Positions 1-7,546 of a stretch of 9,760 nucleotides of DNA are shown here, one piece after another (position 1 is the stretch's first letter; each line of letters starts with the position of its first letter). The notes beneath the pieces were generated by a model that was not told the origin of the DNA, searched no databases, and saw only the letters and a program-made list of their open reading frames with translations. Source of the DNA: Pseudomonadota bacterium (GTDB taxonomy: Bacteria > Pseudomonadota > Alphaproteobacteria > Rhizobiales > Devosiaceae); contig JAEYXQ010000046.1 of the NCBI GenBank assembly GCA_023431205.1, positions 1-9,760 on the forward strand, in the 5' to 3' direction. The position numbers and the translations under genes were made by a program.

Positions 1-1253
1 CATCGCCGCTGGCTCGCGAAACCATGGCCTATGTGCTGGCCGGTGGCCGCGGCACGCGCCTGATGGAACTGACCGACCGCCGGGCCAAGCCGGCCGTCTA
101 TTTCGGCGGCAAGTCGCGCATCATCGATTTCGCGCTGTCGAACGCACTGAACTCGGGCATCCGCCGCATCTCCGTGGCGACGCAGTATCAGGCACACTCG
201 CTGATCCGGCACCTGCAGCGGGGCTGGAATTTCCTGCGCACCGAACGCAACGAGAGCTTCGACGTGCTGCCCGCCTCGCAGCGGGTGAAGGAAGACATGT
301 GGTATGCCGGCACTGCCGATGCGGTGTACCAGAACATGGACATCATCGAGGATTACGGCGCCCGCTATATCGTGATCCTTGCGGGCGACCACATCTACAA
401 GATGGACTACGAGATCATGCTCCGCCAGCACGTGGATACGGGCGCGGACGTGACCATCGGGTGCCTCGAGGTGCCGCGCATAGAAGCCACCGGCTTCGGC
501 GTGATGCATGTGGATGGACGCGACCGGGTGATCGACTTCGTCGAGAAGCCGAAGGATCCGCCGGGCATTCCAGACAAGCCGGACACCGCCCTCGCGTCGA
601 TGGGCATCTATGTGTTCGAGACGCGCTTCCTGATGGAGCAGTTGCGCCGGGACGCTGCCACCGAAGGCTCAAACCGGGACTTCGGCAAGGACATCATCCC
701 CTATATCGTCAAGAACGGCACCGCCTGGGCTCACCGCTTCACCCGCTCCTGCGTCCGCTCGAGCAAGGAAGAGGTGAGCTACTGGCGCGACGTCGGCACG
801 ATCGATGCCTACTGGAAAGCCTCGATCGACCTGACCGACATCGAGCCGCAGCTCGATCTATATGACCGGGACTGGCCGATCTGGACCTATGCCGAGATCA
901 CCCCGCCGGCCAAGTTCGTGCACGACTATGATGGTCGGCGCGGCTCGGCGGTGAACTCGCTGGTTTCGGGCGACTGCATCATCTCCGGCGGCCACCTGAC
1001 CCGCACGCTGCTGTCGACGGGCAGCCGGGTGCATTCCTACTCGGTGCTGGATGAAGCGGTGGTGCTGCCCTATTGCGACATCGGCCGCAATGCCCGGCTC
1101 AAGAAGGTGATCATCGACCGCGGGGTGAACATCCCGGAAGGTCTGGTGGTGGGCGAGGACCCAGAGTTCGACGCAACCTGGTTCCGCCGGACCGAGGATG
1201 GGGTGACGTTGGTCACCCAGAACATGATCAACAAGTACCTGGCGGGACGATGA
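1..1253 (+). CDS. glgC: Glucose-1-phosphate adenylyltransferase (ADP-glucose pyrophosphorylase), 5'-partial
   Basis: Makes ADP-glucose and pyrophosphate from ATP and glucose-1-phosphate, the committed step of bacterial glycogen synthesis in the cytoplasm. The reading frame is open to the left edge: before the ATG at 24 it reads S-P-L-A-R-E-T, which matches the residues that precede MAYVLAGGRG in rhizobial GlgC. The true start is therefore probably a few codons outside the window, and the ATG at 24 is internal. Numbering from that ATG, the nucleotide-binding loop GGRGTRL is at 7-13, the AKPAVYFGGK segment at 21-30, the catalytic-Asp motif AGDHIYKMDY at 120-129 (D122), and the sugar-phosphate lysine in FVEKP at K175. 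The C-terminal third fits the left-handed beta-helix regulatory domain, with VNSLVSGDCIISGG and later hexapeptide-like repeats. The stop overlaps the glgA start (ATGA), suggesting translational coupling. Identification is very secure; only the start is missing. Confidence 0.96.
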   Translation, partial: SPLARETMAYVLAGGRGTRLMELTDRRAKPAVYFGGKSRIIDFALSNALNSGIRRISVATQYQAHSLIRHLQRGWNFLRTERNESFDVLPASQRVKEDMWYAGTADAVYQNMDIIEDYGARYIVILAGDHIYKMDYEIMLRQHVDTGADVTIGCLEVPRIEATGFGVMHVDGRDRVIDFVEKPKDPPGIPDKPDTALASMGIYVFETRFLMEQLRRDAATEGSNRDFGKDIIPYIVKNGTAWAHRFTRSCVRSSKEEVSYWRDVGTIDAYWKASIDLTDIEPQLDLYDRDWPIWTYAEITPPAKFVHDYDGRRGSAVNSLVSGDCIISGGHLTRTLLSTGSRVHSYSVLDEAVVLPYCDIGRNARLKKVIIDRGVNIPEGLVVGEDPEFDATWFRRTEDGVTLVTQNMINKYLAGR

Positions 1254-2716
1254 TCGAAGTCCTGTCGGTCGCCTCCGAGGCGTATCCGCTGATCAAGACC
1301 GGGGGGCTGGCGGATGTCGCCGGCGCCCTGCCGGGGGCGCTGAGCCAGTGTGGCGTGACTATGCGCACCCTGGTGCCCGGTTATCCTTCGGTGATGAGCA
1401 AGCTCAGCGGCGGCCGGGTGGTGCAGGAGTTCGACGACCTGTTCGGCGCCAGCGCCAAGCTGATCGCCGGCCGCGCCGGCGGACTCGACGTGATCGTCAT
1501 CGACGCTCCGCAGTTCTATGACCGGCCGGGTAGCCCCTATGTCAGCCCCGACGGCTGGGACTGGCCGGACAACTGGAAGCGCTTCGCGGCGCTGGGCTGG
1601 GTGGCTGGTGAACTCGGTCACGGCATGATCGAGGGCTATCAGCCGCATGTGATCCACGCGCATGACTGGCAGGCGGGGCTCGCACCCGCCTACATCAAAT
1701 ATGGCGCGACGGACCGGGTGCGGACGGTGATGACCGTCCACAACATCGCCTTCAAGGGGTTCTTCCGCGCCGACATTTTCGGCCAGTTGCGCCTGCCACC
1801 GCAGGCCTTCGATGTCGGCGGGGTCGAGTTTTATGGCGACATCTCCTACCTCAAGGCGGGGATGGAATGCGCCGACTTCGTCACCACCGTCAGCCCCAAT
1901 TACGCGGACGAGATCCGCACGCCGGCCTTCGGCATGGGGCTCGAAGGATTGCTGAATGGGCGGGCCGAGACGGTCACCGGCATTCTCAACGGGATCGACA
2001 CCGAGGCGTGGAATCCGGCGACCGACAAGACGCTGGTGCAGACCTATTCCTCGAGCACGCTCCATCTGCGGCAGGCCAACAAGCGCGCCCTGGCAGAGCG
2101 GTTCGGCTTCGACGGAACCGATGGGCCGCTGTTCTGCGTCGTTAGCCGCTTGACCGACCAGAAGGGCATGGACCTGCTGCTGCAGGTGGTCGACGGCATT
2201 GTCGACCTCGGCGGGCGCCTGGCGGTGCTCGGATCGGGTGACGCCTACCTCGAGGACGGCTTCCGCCACGCAGCGGCGCTCCACCCCGGCAAGGTGGGGG
2301 TGGTGATCGGCTACGATGAGGCACTGAGCCATTTGATGCAGGGCGGCAGCGACGCCATCCTGATCCCGTCGCGGTTCGAGCCGTGCGGGCTGACCCAGCT
2401 CTACGGGCTGCGCTATGGCTGCGTGCCGATCGTGAGCCGCATCGGCGGGCTGGCCGATACGGTGATCGACGCCAACCCGGCGGCGCTATCCGCCGAAGTG
2501 GCAACCGGCTTCATGTTCGCGCCGGACAGCGCGCATGAACTCTACGAGGCCGTGCGCAAAGCGGCGCGGCTCTACAAAGACAACAAGACCTGGAAGAAAA
2601 TCCAACGGCGCGGGATGAAATCGGACGTCTCCTGGGAGACGAGCGCGGCGCTCTATGCCGACATCTACGCCCAACTCACCGGACTGACGACCGATGGCCA
2701 ACATCAAATCGATTGA
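1250..2716 (+). CDS. glgA: Glycogen synthase, ADP-glucose dependent (GT5)
   Basis: Transfers glucose from ADP-glucose to the non-reducing end of an alpha-1,4-glucan. The protein is 488 aa, close to the usual 475-490. The start ATG overlaps the glgC stop and gives MIEVLSVASEAYPLIKTGG, the normal family N-terminus; the frame is open further upstream only as a shadow of glgC. Visible motifs are the ADP-glucose-binding KTGGL (16-20), HAHDW (136-140), TVHN (162-165), NGID (247-250), SRLTDQKG (299-306, giving R300 and K305) and SRFEPCGLTQLYGLRYG (374-390) with E377. R300, K305 and E377 fall at the same numbers as the key active-site residues known in E. coli GlgA. It has the two Rossmann-like domains of a GT-B fold. 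No strong Shine-Dalgarno is seen before the ATG, so translation is probably coupled to glgC. Its 3' end overlaps pgm by 23 bases. Confidence 0.97.
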   Translation: MIEVLSVASEAYPLIKTGGLADVAGALPGALSQCGVTMRTLVPGYPSVMSKLSGGRVVQEFDDLFGASAKLIAGRAGGLDVIVIDAPQFYDRPGSPYVSPDGWDWPDNWKRFAALGWVAGELGHGMIEGYQPHVIHAHDWQAGLAPAYIKYGATDRVRTVMTVHNIAFKGFFRADIFGQLRLPPQAFDVGGVEFYGDISYLKAGMECADFVTTVSPNYADEIRTPAFGMGLEGLLNGRAETVTGILNGIDTEAWNPATDKTLVQTYSSSTLHLRQANKRALAERFGFDGTDGPLFCVVSRLTDQKGMDLLLQVVDGIVDLGGRLAVLGSGDAYLEDGFRHAAALHPGKVGVVIGYDEALSHLMQGGSDAILIPSRFEPCGLTQLYGLRYGCVPIVSRIGGLADTVIDANPAALSAEVATGFMFAPDSAHELYEAVRKAARLYKDNKTWKKIQRRGMKSDVSWETSAALYADIYAQLTGLTTDGQHQID

Positions 2717-4331
2717 GACTACCCCCTATCAGGACCAGAAGCCGGGCACATCGGGGCTGCGAAAGCGCGTGCCGGTGTTCCAGCAGCCGAACTATGTCGA
2801 GAACTTCGTGCAGTCGATTTTCGACAGCCTCGAAGGCTTCGAAGGCCAGACGCTGGTGATCGGCGGCGACGGCCGGTACTACAACGAGGTCGCCATCCAG
2901 AAGGCGATCAAGATTGCTGCCGCAAACGGCTTCGGCAAGGTGATGGTGGGCCGGGACGGGCTGCTGTCTACGCCTGCTGCGAGCCACGTGATCCGCCACT
3001 ACAAGGCCTTCGGCGGCCTGGTGCTGTCGGCGAGCCACAATCCCGGCGGGCCGGAGGGCGACTTCGGCATCAAGTACAATGTCGGCAATGGTGGCCCGGC
3101 ACCGGAAAAGATCACCGATGCGGTCTATGCGCGGACCAAGGTCATCGACCGGTACCAGATCGCCGAAGCGCCCGACGTGGCGCTCGGGCACGTCGGGACC
3201 CAGCGCGTGGGCGACATGGAGGTCGAGGTCATCGATCCGGTCGCAGATTATGCCGCGCTGATGGAGTCGCTGTTCGACTTTGCCGCCATCCGGGCGCTGT
3301 TTGCGTCGGGGTTCCGCATGCGCTTCGACGCCATGCATGCCATCACCGGCCCCTATGCCCATCGCATCATCGAGGAGATGCTGGGCGCTCCGGAGGGTAC
3401 GGTGATCAACGGCACCCCGTCGCCCGATTTCGGCGGGGGGCACCCGGACCCAAACCTGGTTCACGCCAAGGATCTCTACGACCTCCTCATGAGCGCGGAC
3501 GGCCCGGACTTCGGCGCCGCTTCGGACGGGGATGGTGACCGCAACCTGATCATCGGTAAGAACCGGTTCGTGACGCCTTCGGACTCGCTGGCGATCCTCG
3601 CCGCCAATGCTGCGCTGGCGCCGGGCTATGCCACCGGCATTGCCGGGATTGCCCGCTCGATGCCGACAAGCGCCGCTGCCGACAAGGTGGCCGAGAAGCG
3701 CGGGCTCGAGATGCACGAGACCCCTACCGGCTGGAAGTTCTTCGGCAATCTGCTGGATGCGGGCCGGGTGACGATCTGCGGCGAGGAAAGCGCCGGCACC
3801 GGCTCCAACCACGTGCGCGAAAAGGACGGGCTCTGGGCGGTGCTGCTGTGGCTCAACATCCTGGCGGCGCGCAAGCAGAGCGTCGACGAGATCGTGCGCG
3901 ACCACTGGCGGACCTATGGCCGCAACTACTACACGCGCCACGACTACGAAGAAGTGGATGCGGCCGTAGCCAACCAGCTGATGGAAGACCTGCGGGCCAA
4001 GCTGCCGGCCCTGCTGGGGCGGAGCTTTGACGACGATCTCACCGTCGCCTATGCGGACGACTTCACCTACCACGACCCGGTCGATGGCTCGACCAGTGCC
4101 AAGCAGGGCGTTCGTATCGGCTTTACGGATGGTTCCAGGATCGTGTTCAGGCTCTCCGGAACCGGCACTGTCGGTGCCACGTTGCGGCTCTACCTAGAAC
4201 GCTACGAGGCAGCCGATGGACGACACGATCTTGACACCCAGACCGCCCTTGAATCCCTCGTCGGACTGGCCGACCGGCTCGCAGGAATCCAAGAGCGAAC
4301 TGGACGTCAAAATCCCAGTGTCATCACCTAA
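2694..4331 (+). CDS. pgm: Alpha-D-glucose phosphate-specific phosphoglucomutase
   Basis: Interconverts glucose-6-phosphate and glucose-1-phosphate, supplying the GlgC substrate during synthesis and recovering glucose-6-phosphate during breakdown. It has 545 residues, the normal length of the alpha-PGM family. The start gives MANIKSIETTPYQDQKPGTS, typical of the family, and lies inside the glgA tail (23-base overlap). Motifs in order: GTSGLRKRV (18-26); the phosphoserine loop SASHNPGG (112-119), with the phosphorylated serine expected at S114; the magnesium loop DGDGDR (278-283); the sugar-binding PTGWKFF (344-350) and GEESAG (363-368); and the phosphate-binding RLSGTGT (486-492). The C-terminus ends in the usual rhizobial style (ERTGR...SVIT), so the gene is intact to its stop. 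The clustering glgC-glgA-pgm is known in rhizobia and Agrobacterium. No clear ribosome binding site precedes the ATG; coupling to glgA is likely. Confidence 0.97.
   Translation: MANIKSIETTPYQDQKPGTSGLRKRVPVFQQPNYVENFVQSIFDSLEGFEGQTLVIGGDGRYYNEVAIQKAIKIAAANGFGKVMVGRDGLLSTPAASHVIRHYKAFGGLVLSASHNPGGPEGDFGIKYNVGNGGPAPEKITDAVYARTKVIDRYQIAEAPDVALGHVGTQRVGDMEVEVIDPVADYAALMESLFDFAAIRALFASGFRMRFDAMHAITGPYAHRIIEEMLGAPEGTVINGTPSPDFGGGHPDPNLVHAKDLYDLLMSADGPDFGAASDGDGDRNLIIGKNRFVTPSDSLAILAANAALAPGYATGIAGIARSMPTSAAADKVAEKRGLEMHETPTGWKFFGNLLDAGRVTICGEESAGTGSNHVREKDGLWAVLLWLNILAARKQSVDEIVRDHWRTYGRNYYTRHDYEEVDAAVANQLMEDLRAKLPALLGRSFDDDLTVAYADDFTYHDPVDGSTSAKQGVRIGFTDGSRIVFRLSGTGTVGATLRLYLERYEAADGRHDLDTQTALESLVGLADRLAGIQERTGRQNPSVIT
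4206..4209 (+). promoter_or_regulatory. Possible ribosome binding site for an upstream glgX start
   Basis: GAGG lies 6 bases before the in-frame ATG at 4216, inside the 3' end of pgm. It is better placed than anything upstream of the preferred ATG at 4345 and could direct a 714-residue GlgX. It may equally be a chance product of the pgm codons for the Tyr-Glu-Ala region. Confidence 0.25.
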
Positions 4332-4344
4332 CGTCGTCAGGCCA

Positions 4345-6360
4345 ATGAAACCGCAAATCGTGCCCGGTGGCGGGCGTATCGACAACCTGGGCGCGACGAT
4401 TACCGAAGAGGGCGTCAACTTCGCCGTTTACTCGGAGAGTGCCTCGGGGTTGTGGGTCTCCATCTTCGATGAGATGGATCAGGAAACCGACCGCTTCGAG
4501 TTCGACGTCCATCAGGACAACATCCATGCCGTGCTGGTAGCAGGCATCGGCGCCGGGACCCGCTACGGTCTGCGTGCCGACGGGGAGTACAATCCCGACC
4601 AGGGTTACTTCTTCGACCCGTGCAAGCTGCTGGTGGATCCGTATGCCAAGCGACTCGACCGGGTGTTCGTGCGGTCGCCGCGGCTGCGTCTCGACCGCTC
4701 CGAGGCAGTGGACACCGCGCCGCTTGTGCCCAAAGCTATCGTGGTGGGCGAGCGGCACGAAACGGCAATGCCGCGCAAGAAGGCGCCGGGCCTGTTCTAC
4801 GAGATGAACGTCCGCGGCTTCACCATGCGCCATCCCGGCGTGCAGGGGCCGCTGCGTGGCACAATTGCGGCGCTGACGACCCAGCGCGTGGTGGATCATT
4901 TCAAGTTCCTGGGCGTCGACACCATCCAGTTGATGCCGACGGCGGCGTGGATAGACGAGGGGCATCTGCCGGCTCTGGGGCTGACCAATGCGTGGGGCTA
5001 CAACCCCGTCGCCTATTCGGCCATCGACCCGCGCCTGGCGCCGCGGGGACCGCAGGAACTGCGGTACATGACCGATCTCTACCGCAAGAACGGCATCTCG
5101 GTGATCCTCGACGTGGTCTACAACCACACCGGCGAGGGTGACCAGCAGGGGCCGATGCTCAGCCTGATGGGGCTCGATGCCAAGACCTACTACCGGTTCG
5201 TGGAAGTCGACGGCAAGCAGCACCTCGTCAACGACACCGGCACCGGTAACACCCTGCGCTGTGACCACCCCGCGACACAGCGGCTGGTGATCGACTCGCT
5301 GCGCTACTGGGTCGAGGAGATGGGTGTCTCCGGCTTCCGTTTCGATCTGGCAACGGTGCTGGGGCGTGATCCGGGGTTCAACCCGAACGCGGAGATGCTG
5401 AACAAGATCAAGTCCGATCCGGTGCTGAGCAAGTGCATCCTCGTGGCCGAACCCTGGGATCCGGGTCCGGGTGGATACGGACTCGGCCAGTTCGGCAAGG
5501 AGTTCAAGGAACACAACGACACGTTCCGCGACGAAATCCGCGAGTTCTGGCAGGGCGGCCCCGGCAAGATCGGTGCCCTGGCCGGCAAGGTCGCCGGCTC
5601 CGCCGAGATCTTCAATTTCGCCGGGCGCAAGCCGAGCCACAGCGTCAACCTGCTGGCCGTGCATGACGGTTTTACGCTGCGCGACCTCGTCACCTATGCC
5701 GAAAAGCACAACGATGCGAACGGCGAGAACAATCGGGACGGGCACAACCACAACGCGTCGTGGAACTGCGGCGTCGAAGGGGAAACCGACGATCCGGCGG
5801 TCAACGCCGCGCGCAAGCGCGACGTGCGGGCGCTGCTCGCCACCCTGTTCCTGTCGCGCGGTGTGCCGCTGATCCAGCAGGGTGACGAGATGTATCGCAC
5901 CCAGCAGGGCAACAACAACGCCTATGCCCAGGACAACGAGATCACCTGGGTGGACTGGGAAGAGGCCGATGGCGACCTCGTCAACTACGTGGCGGCGCTC
6001 AACCGCTTCCGCCGGTCGCACGAGGCGCTGACCCACGACCATTTCCTGAGCGGCCATGAGCGCAATGGCGTGCGCGACGTGGTCTGGCTGCACCCGGACA
6101 ACCGGGAGATGAACGAGGGCGACTGGAGCGATCCGGGGGCTTCCGTGCTCGGCATGCACCTGCGCCACCGGTCCGACGAGGTGCTGGTGTGGTTCAACCG
6201 CCGGGTGGAGCCGGTGGTGGCGCACCTGCCCGAAGGCGATTGGACCGTCGGCATCCAGTCCGACAACACCGGCCGCGTGCAGATCAGCAATGGCACGGCA
6301 ACGCTCTCGCCGCGCTCGGTCATCGTGCTGGTCCGGCCGGAGGGCGAGCGGAAGCGGTGA
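4345..6360 (+). CDS. glgX: Glycogen debranching enzyme GlgX (GH13 isoamylase type)
   Basis: Hydrolyses alpha-1,6 branches of glycogen left after phosphorylase action. From the ATG at 4345 the protein is 671 aa, near the usual 650-700. Domains: N-terminal CBM48/isoamylase-N beta-sandwich (about 10-100, GVNFAVYSESASG), a GH13 barrel (about 150-570) and a C-terminal beta domain. GH13 regions are all present: DVVYNHT (D256), GFRFDLA (nucleophile D334), VAEPWDPG (acid/base E369) and AVHDGFTLRD (D441), spaced as in E. coli GlgX. The start is uncertain. The frame stays open to an ATG at 4216, which has a good GAGG box but would overlap pgm by 116 bases and add 43 Pro/Ser-rich residues; a GTG at 4318 is also possible. 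4345 is preferred because it clears the pgm stop by 13 bases and fits family length. The stop overlaps the GTG of the next gene. Confidence 0.94.
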   Translation: MKPQIVPGGGRIDNLGATITEEGVNFAVYSESASGLWVSIFDEMDQETDRFEFDVHQDNIHAVLVAGIGAGTRYGLRADGEYNPDQGYFFDPCKLLVDPYAKRLDRVFVRSPRLRLDRSEAVDTAPLVPKAIVVGERHETAMPRKKAPGLFYEMNVRGFTMRHPGVQGPLRGTIAALTTQRVVDHFKFLGVDTIQLMPTAAWIDEGHLPALGLTNAWGYNPVAYSAIDPRLAPRGPQELRYMTDLYRKNGISVILDVVYNHTGEGDQQGPMLSLMGLDAKTYYRFVEVDGKQHLVNDTGTGNTLRCDHPATQRLVIDSLRYWVEEMGVSGFRFDLATVLGRDPGFNPNAEMLNKIKSDPVLSKCILVAEPWDPGPGGYGLGQFGKEFKEHNDTFRDEIREFWQGGPGKIGALAGKVAGSAEIFNFAGRKPSHSVNLLAVHDGFTLRDLVTYAEKHNDANGENNRDGHNHNASWNCGVEGETDDPAVNAARKRDVRALLATLFLSRGVPLIQQGDEMYRTQQGNNNAYAQDNEITWVDWEEADGDLVNYVAALNRFRRSHEALTHDHFLSGHERNGVRDVVWLHPDNREMNEGDWSDPGASVLGMHLRHRSDEVLVWFNRRVEPVVAHLPEGDWTVGIQSDNTGRVQISNGTATLSPRSVIVLVRPEGERKR

Positions 6361-7085
6361 TCGTTGCGCAGCTCAGCGACATTCATGCAGACGGGTCGCA
6401 GCCGCCGGTGGTGCGGCTGGACCGGGTGCTGGGGTGGCTGCAACCGCTGAAGCCGGATGCCATCATCGTCAGTGGTGATCTGGCGGAGGCAGACCACGCC
6501 GAGAGCTACCGGCGCATTGCGGAACGGCTGACCGATTTCGGCGCTCCGTTCTTCGTTGTGCCCGGCAATGTCGATGAACACGGTTCGATGCTGGCGACTT
6601 TTGGCGGGCGCATGGGTTGGACAACCCCGCGCCCGCTTTGCGTTGCTGGCGAGGCCGGGCCGCTACGGCTGATCGGTCTCGACGTGACGGTGGGGCGGGC
6701 CCATCATGGAGACGCAGCCCCGGTGCTGGCGTGGCTGGGCGAGCAGCTCGCCGCGGACGAGCGGCCGGCTTTGATCTTCCAGCACCAGCATCCGTTCCCC
6801 TGCGGGATCGACGGCAAGGACCGCAACATCTGCTTGAACGGCGACCGGCTGGCGGCGGTGATCGAAGCGGCCGGCGAGACGGTGATCGGGCTGACCTGCG
6901 GCCATGTGCACCGGCCGCTGTTCACCCGGTTTGCGGGGAGGCAGGCGACGATGGCGCCCTCGGTGACGCGAGCCAACCGGCTGCGGCTCGACGGGCGAGA
7001 GACGGATAGTCTCGAACCGCCTGGGCTGATGATCCACCACTTCGCCGATGGGCAACTGGTCAGCCATGTGGTGATGGTCGGTTAG
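6357..7085 (+). CDS. Calcineurin-like metallophosphoesterase (CpdA/GpdQ-type phosphodiesterase)
   Basis: Predicted two-metal cytoplasmic phosphodiesterase of 242 aa; cyclic 3',5'-AMP or glycerophosphodiesters are the known substrates of the closest-looking families, but the actual substrate is not shown. The start is a GTG at 6357 that overlaps the glgX TGA (GTGA) and gives an N-terminus beginning directly with the first metal motif; a longer open frame from 6189 is a shadow of glgX. Motifs: SDIH (D8, H10), SGDL (D41), GNVDEH (N71), QHQHPF (H143, H145) and CGHVHRP (H183, H185), plus the C-terminal PPGLMIHHF typical of CpdA-like proteins. No signal peptide or membrane segment is seen. The usual GNHD/E histidine is replaced by V72, although H75 is close by. 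Being the last gene of the glycogen operon suggests a signalling or phosphate-removal role tied to carbon storage; this is inference. Confidence 0.85.
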   Translation: MIVAQLSDIHADGSQPPVVRLDRVLGWLQPLKPDAIIVSGDLAEADHAESYRRIAERLTDFGAPFFVVPGNVDEHGSMLATFGGRMGWTTPRPLCVAGEAGPLRLIGLDVTVGRAHHGDAAPVLAWLGEQLAADERPALIFQHQHPFPCGIDGKDRNICLNGDRLAAVIEAAGETVIGLTCGHVHRPLFTRFAGRQATMAPSVTRANRLRLDGRETDSLEPPGLMIHHFADGQLVSHVVMVG

Positions 7086-7102
7086 TCCGTCACCTCGACC
7101 AT
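7070..7102. terminator. Inverted repeat at the convergent operon junction, possible bidirectional terminator
   Basis: ATGGTCG (7074-7080) and CGACCAT (7096-7102) form a perfect 7-base inverted repeat around the overlapping stop codons. An alternative hairpin pairs GGTGA plus CGG (7070-7081, with a 4-base bulge) with CCG plus TCACC (7087-7094), with a TTAGT loop. Neither is followed by a T-run on either strand, so this is a weak candidate; it is the only palindromic structure I noticed where two operons meet. Confidence 0.25.
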
Positions 7103-7543
7103 GCCCAACCGTGCATAGAGACGGCGGGCCGCCGGATCGTCCTCCAGGCTGGTCTTGAGATCCACGAATGGGGCGCCGCGGGCTGCGAACAGGCCGAACA
7201 CGTGCTGCATGAGGGCGGCACCGACGCCCTTGCCGCGATGTGCCGGCGCGACCGCGAGGTCCTTGACGAAATTGAACGTCCAGCACTGGACGAAGCCCAC
7301 AACGCTGCTGTCTTCGGCAAGCGCCGCCACGCAGAGCGCAGCGTCAAACTCCTCGTCCCGGGTGAGATTGCGGTGCCAGTCACTGAAGGTGGCGACGGTC
7401 CCGGGAAAGGCGGTTTCGAGAAGGTGATGCAGCAGGCGCGGGTCGACCGCGTCGAAGGGAGCCGGTCGGATGCCTTCGGGCCACACGGCGGGTGCCGGCG
7501 CCAGGTCGAGAGACTTTCGCAGGCGCAGATAGGGAGCGGCCAC
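7082..7543 (-). CDS. GNAT family N-acetyltransferase
   Basis: Predicted acetyl-CoA-dependent N-acetyltransferase of 153 aa, substrate unknown. The core GNAT signature is clear: a beta-4 strand FVKDLAVAPAHRGKGVGAAL (92-111) with the pyrophosphate-binding R/Q-x-x-G-x-G loop (HRGKGVG, 102-108), and the beta-5/alpha-4 signature RRLYARLGM (140-148) near the C-terminus. The start is a GTG at 7543-7541, supported by GGAG six bases upstream and by lying just after the ureG stop. It ends TAA, overlapping the convergent phosphodiesterase stop. Co-transcription with the urease accessory genes is likely from the 3-base gap, but no GNAT protein is a known urease assembly factor, so a link to urease or nickel handling is only positional. 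No membrane segment or signal peptide is visible. Confidence 0.85.
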   Translation of the reverse strand: MAAPYLRLRKSLDLAPAPAVWPEGIRPAPFDAVDPRLLHHLLETAFPGTVATFSDWHRNLTRDEEFDAALCVAALAEDSSVVGFVQCWTFNFVKDLAVAPAHRGKGVGAALMQHVFGLFAARGAPFVDLKTSLEDDPAARRLYARLGMVEVTD

Positions 7544-7546
7544 GCG

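Noticed and set aside
24..26. ATG at 24 as the true glgC start
   Set aside because: The in-frame residues before it (S-P-L-A-R-E-T) match the conserved leader of rhizobial GlgC, so the gene most likely begins outside the window.
1073..1249. Longer GlgA start upstream of 1250
   Set aside because: The extra residues are the glgC 3' end read in another frame; family N-termini begin just before the KTGGL motif.
1070..2332. 420-residue open frame on the minus strand opposite glgC and glgA
   Set aside because: Crosses the boundary of two certain plus-strand genes and has no motif; typical GC-driven antisense frame.
2676..4073. 465-residue open frame on the minus strand opposite pgm
   Set aside because: Shadow of pgm: the plus-strand gene is full length with all family motifs, and the antisense product shows low-complexity His/Arg/Val composition and no family resemblance.
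4324..6225. 633-residue open frame on the minus strand opposite glgX
   Set aside because: glgX on the plus strand has full GH13 motifs. The antisense frame is a product of high-GC codon bias, is rich in His, Val and Arg with no recognisable domain, and has no start context.
6189..6356. N-terminal extension of the phosphodiesterase into glgX
   Set aside because: The first metal motif lies seven residues after the GTG at 6357, as usual for the family, and the extension is Gly/Arg-rich shadow sequence.
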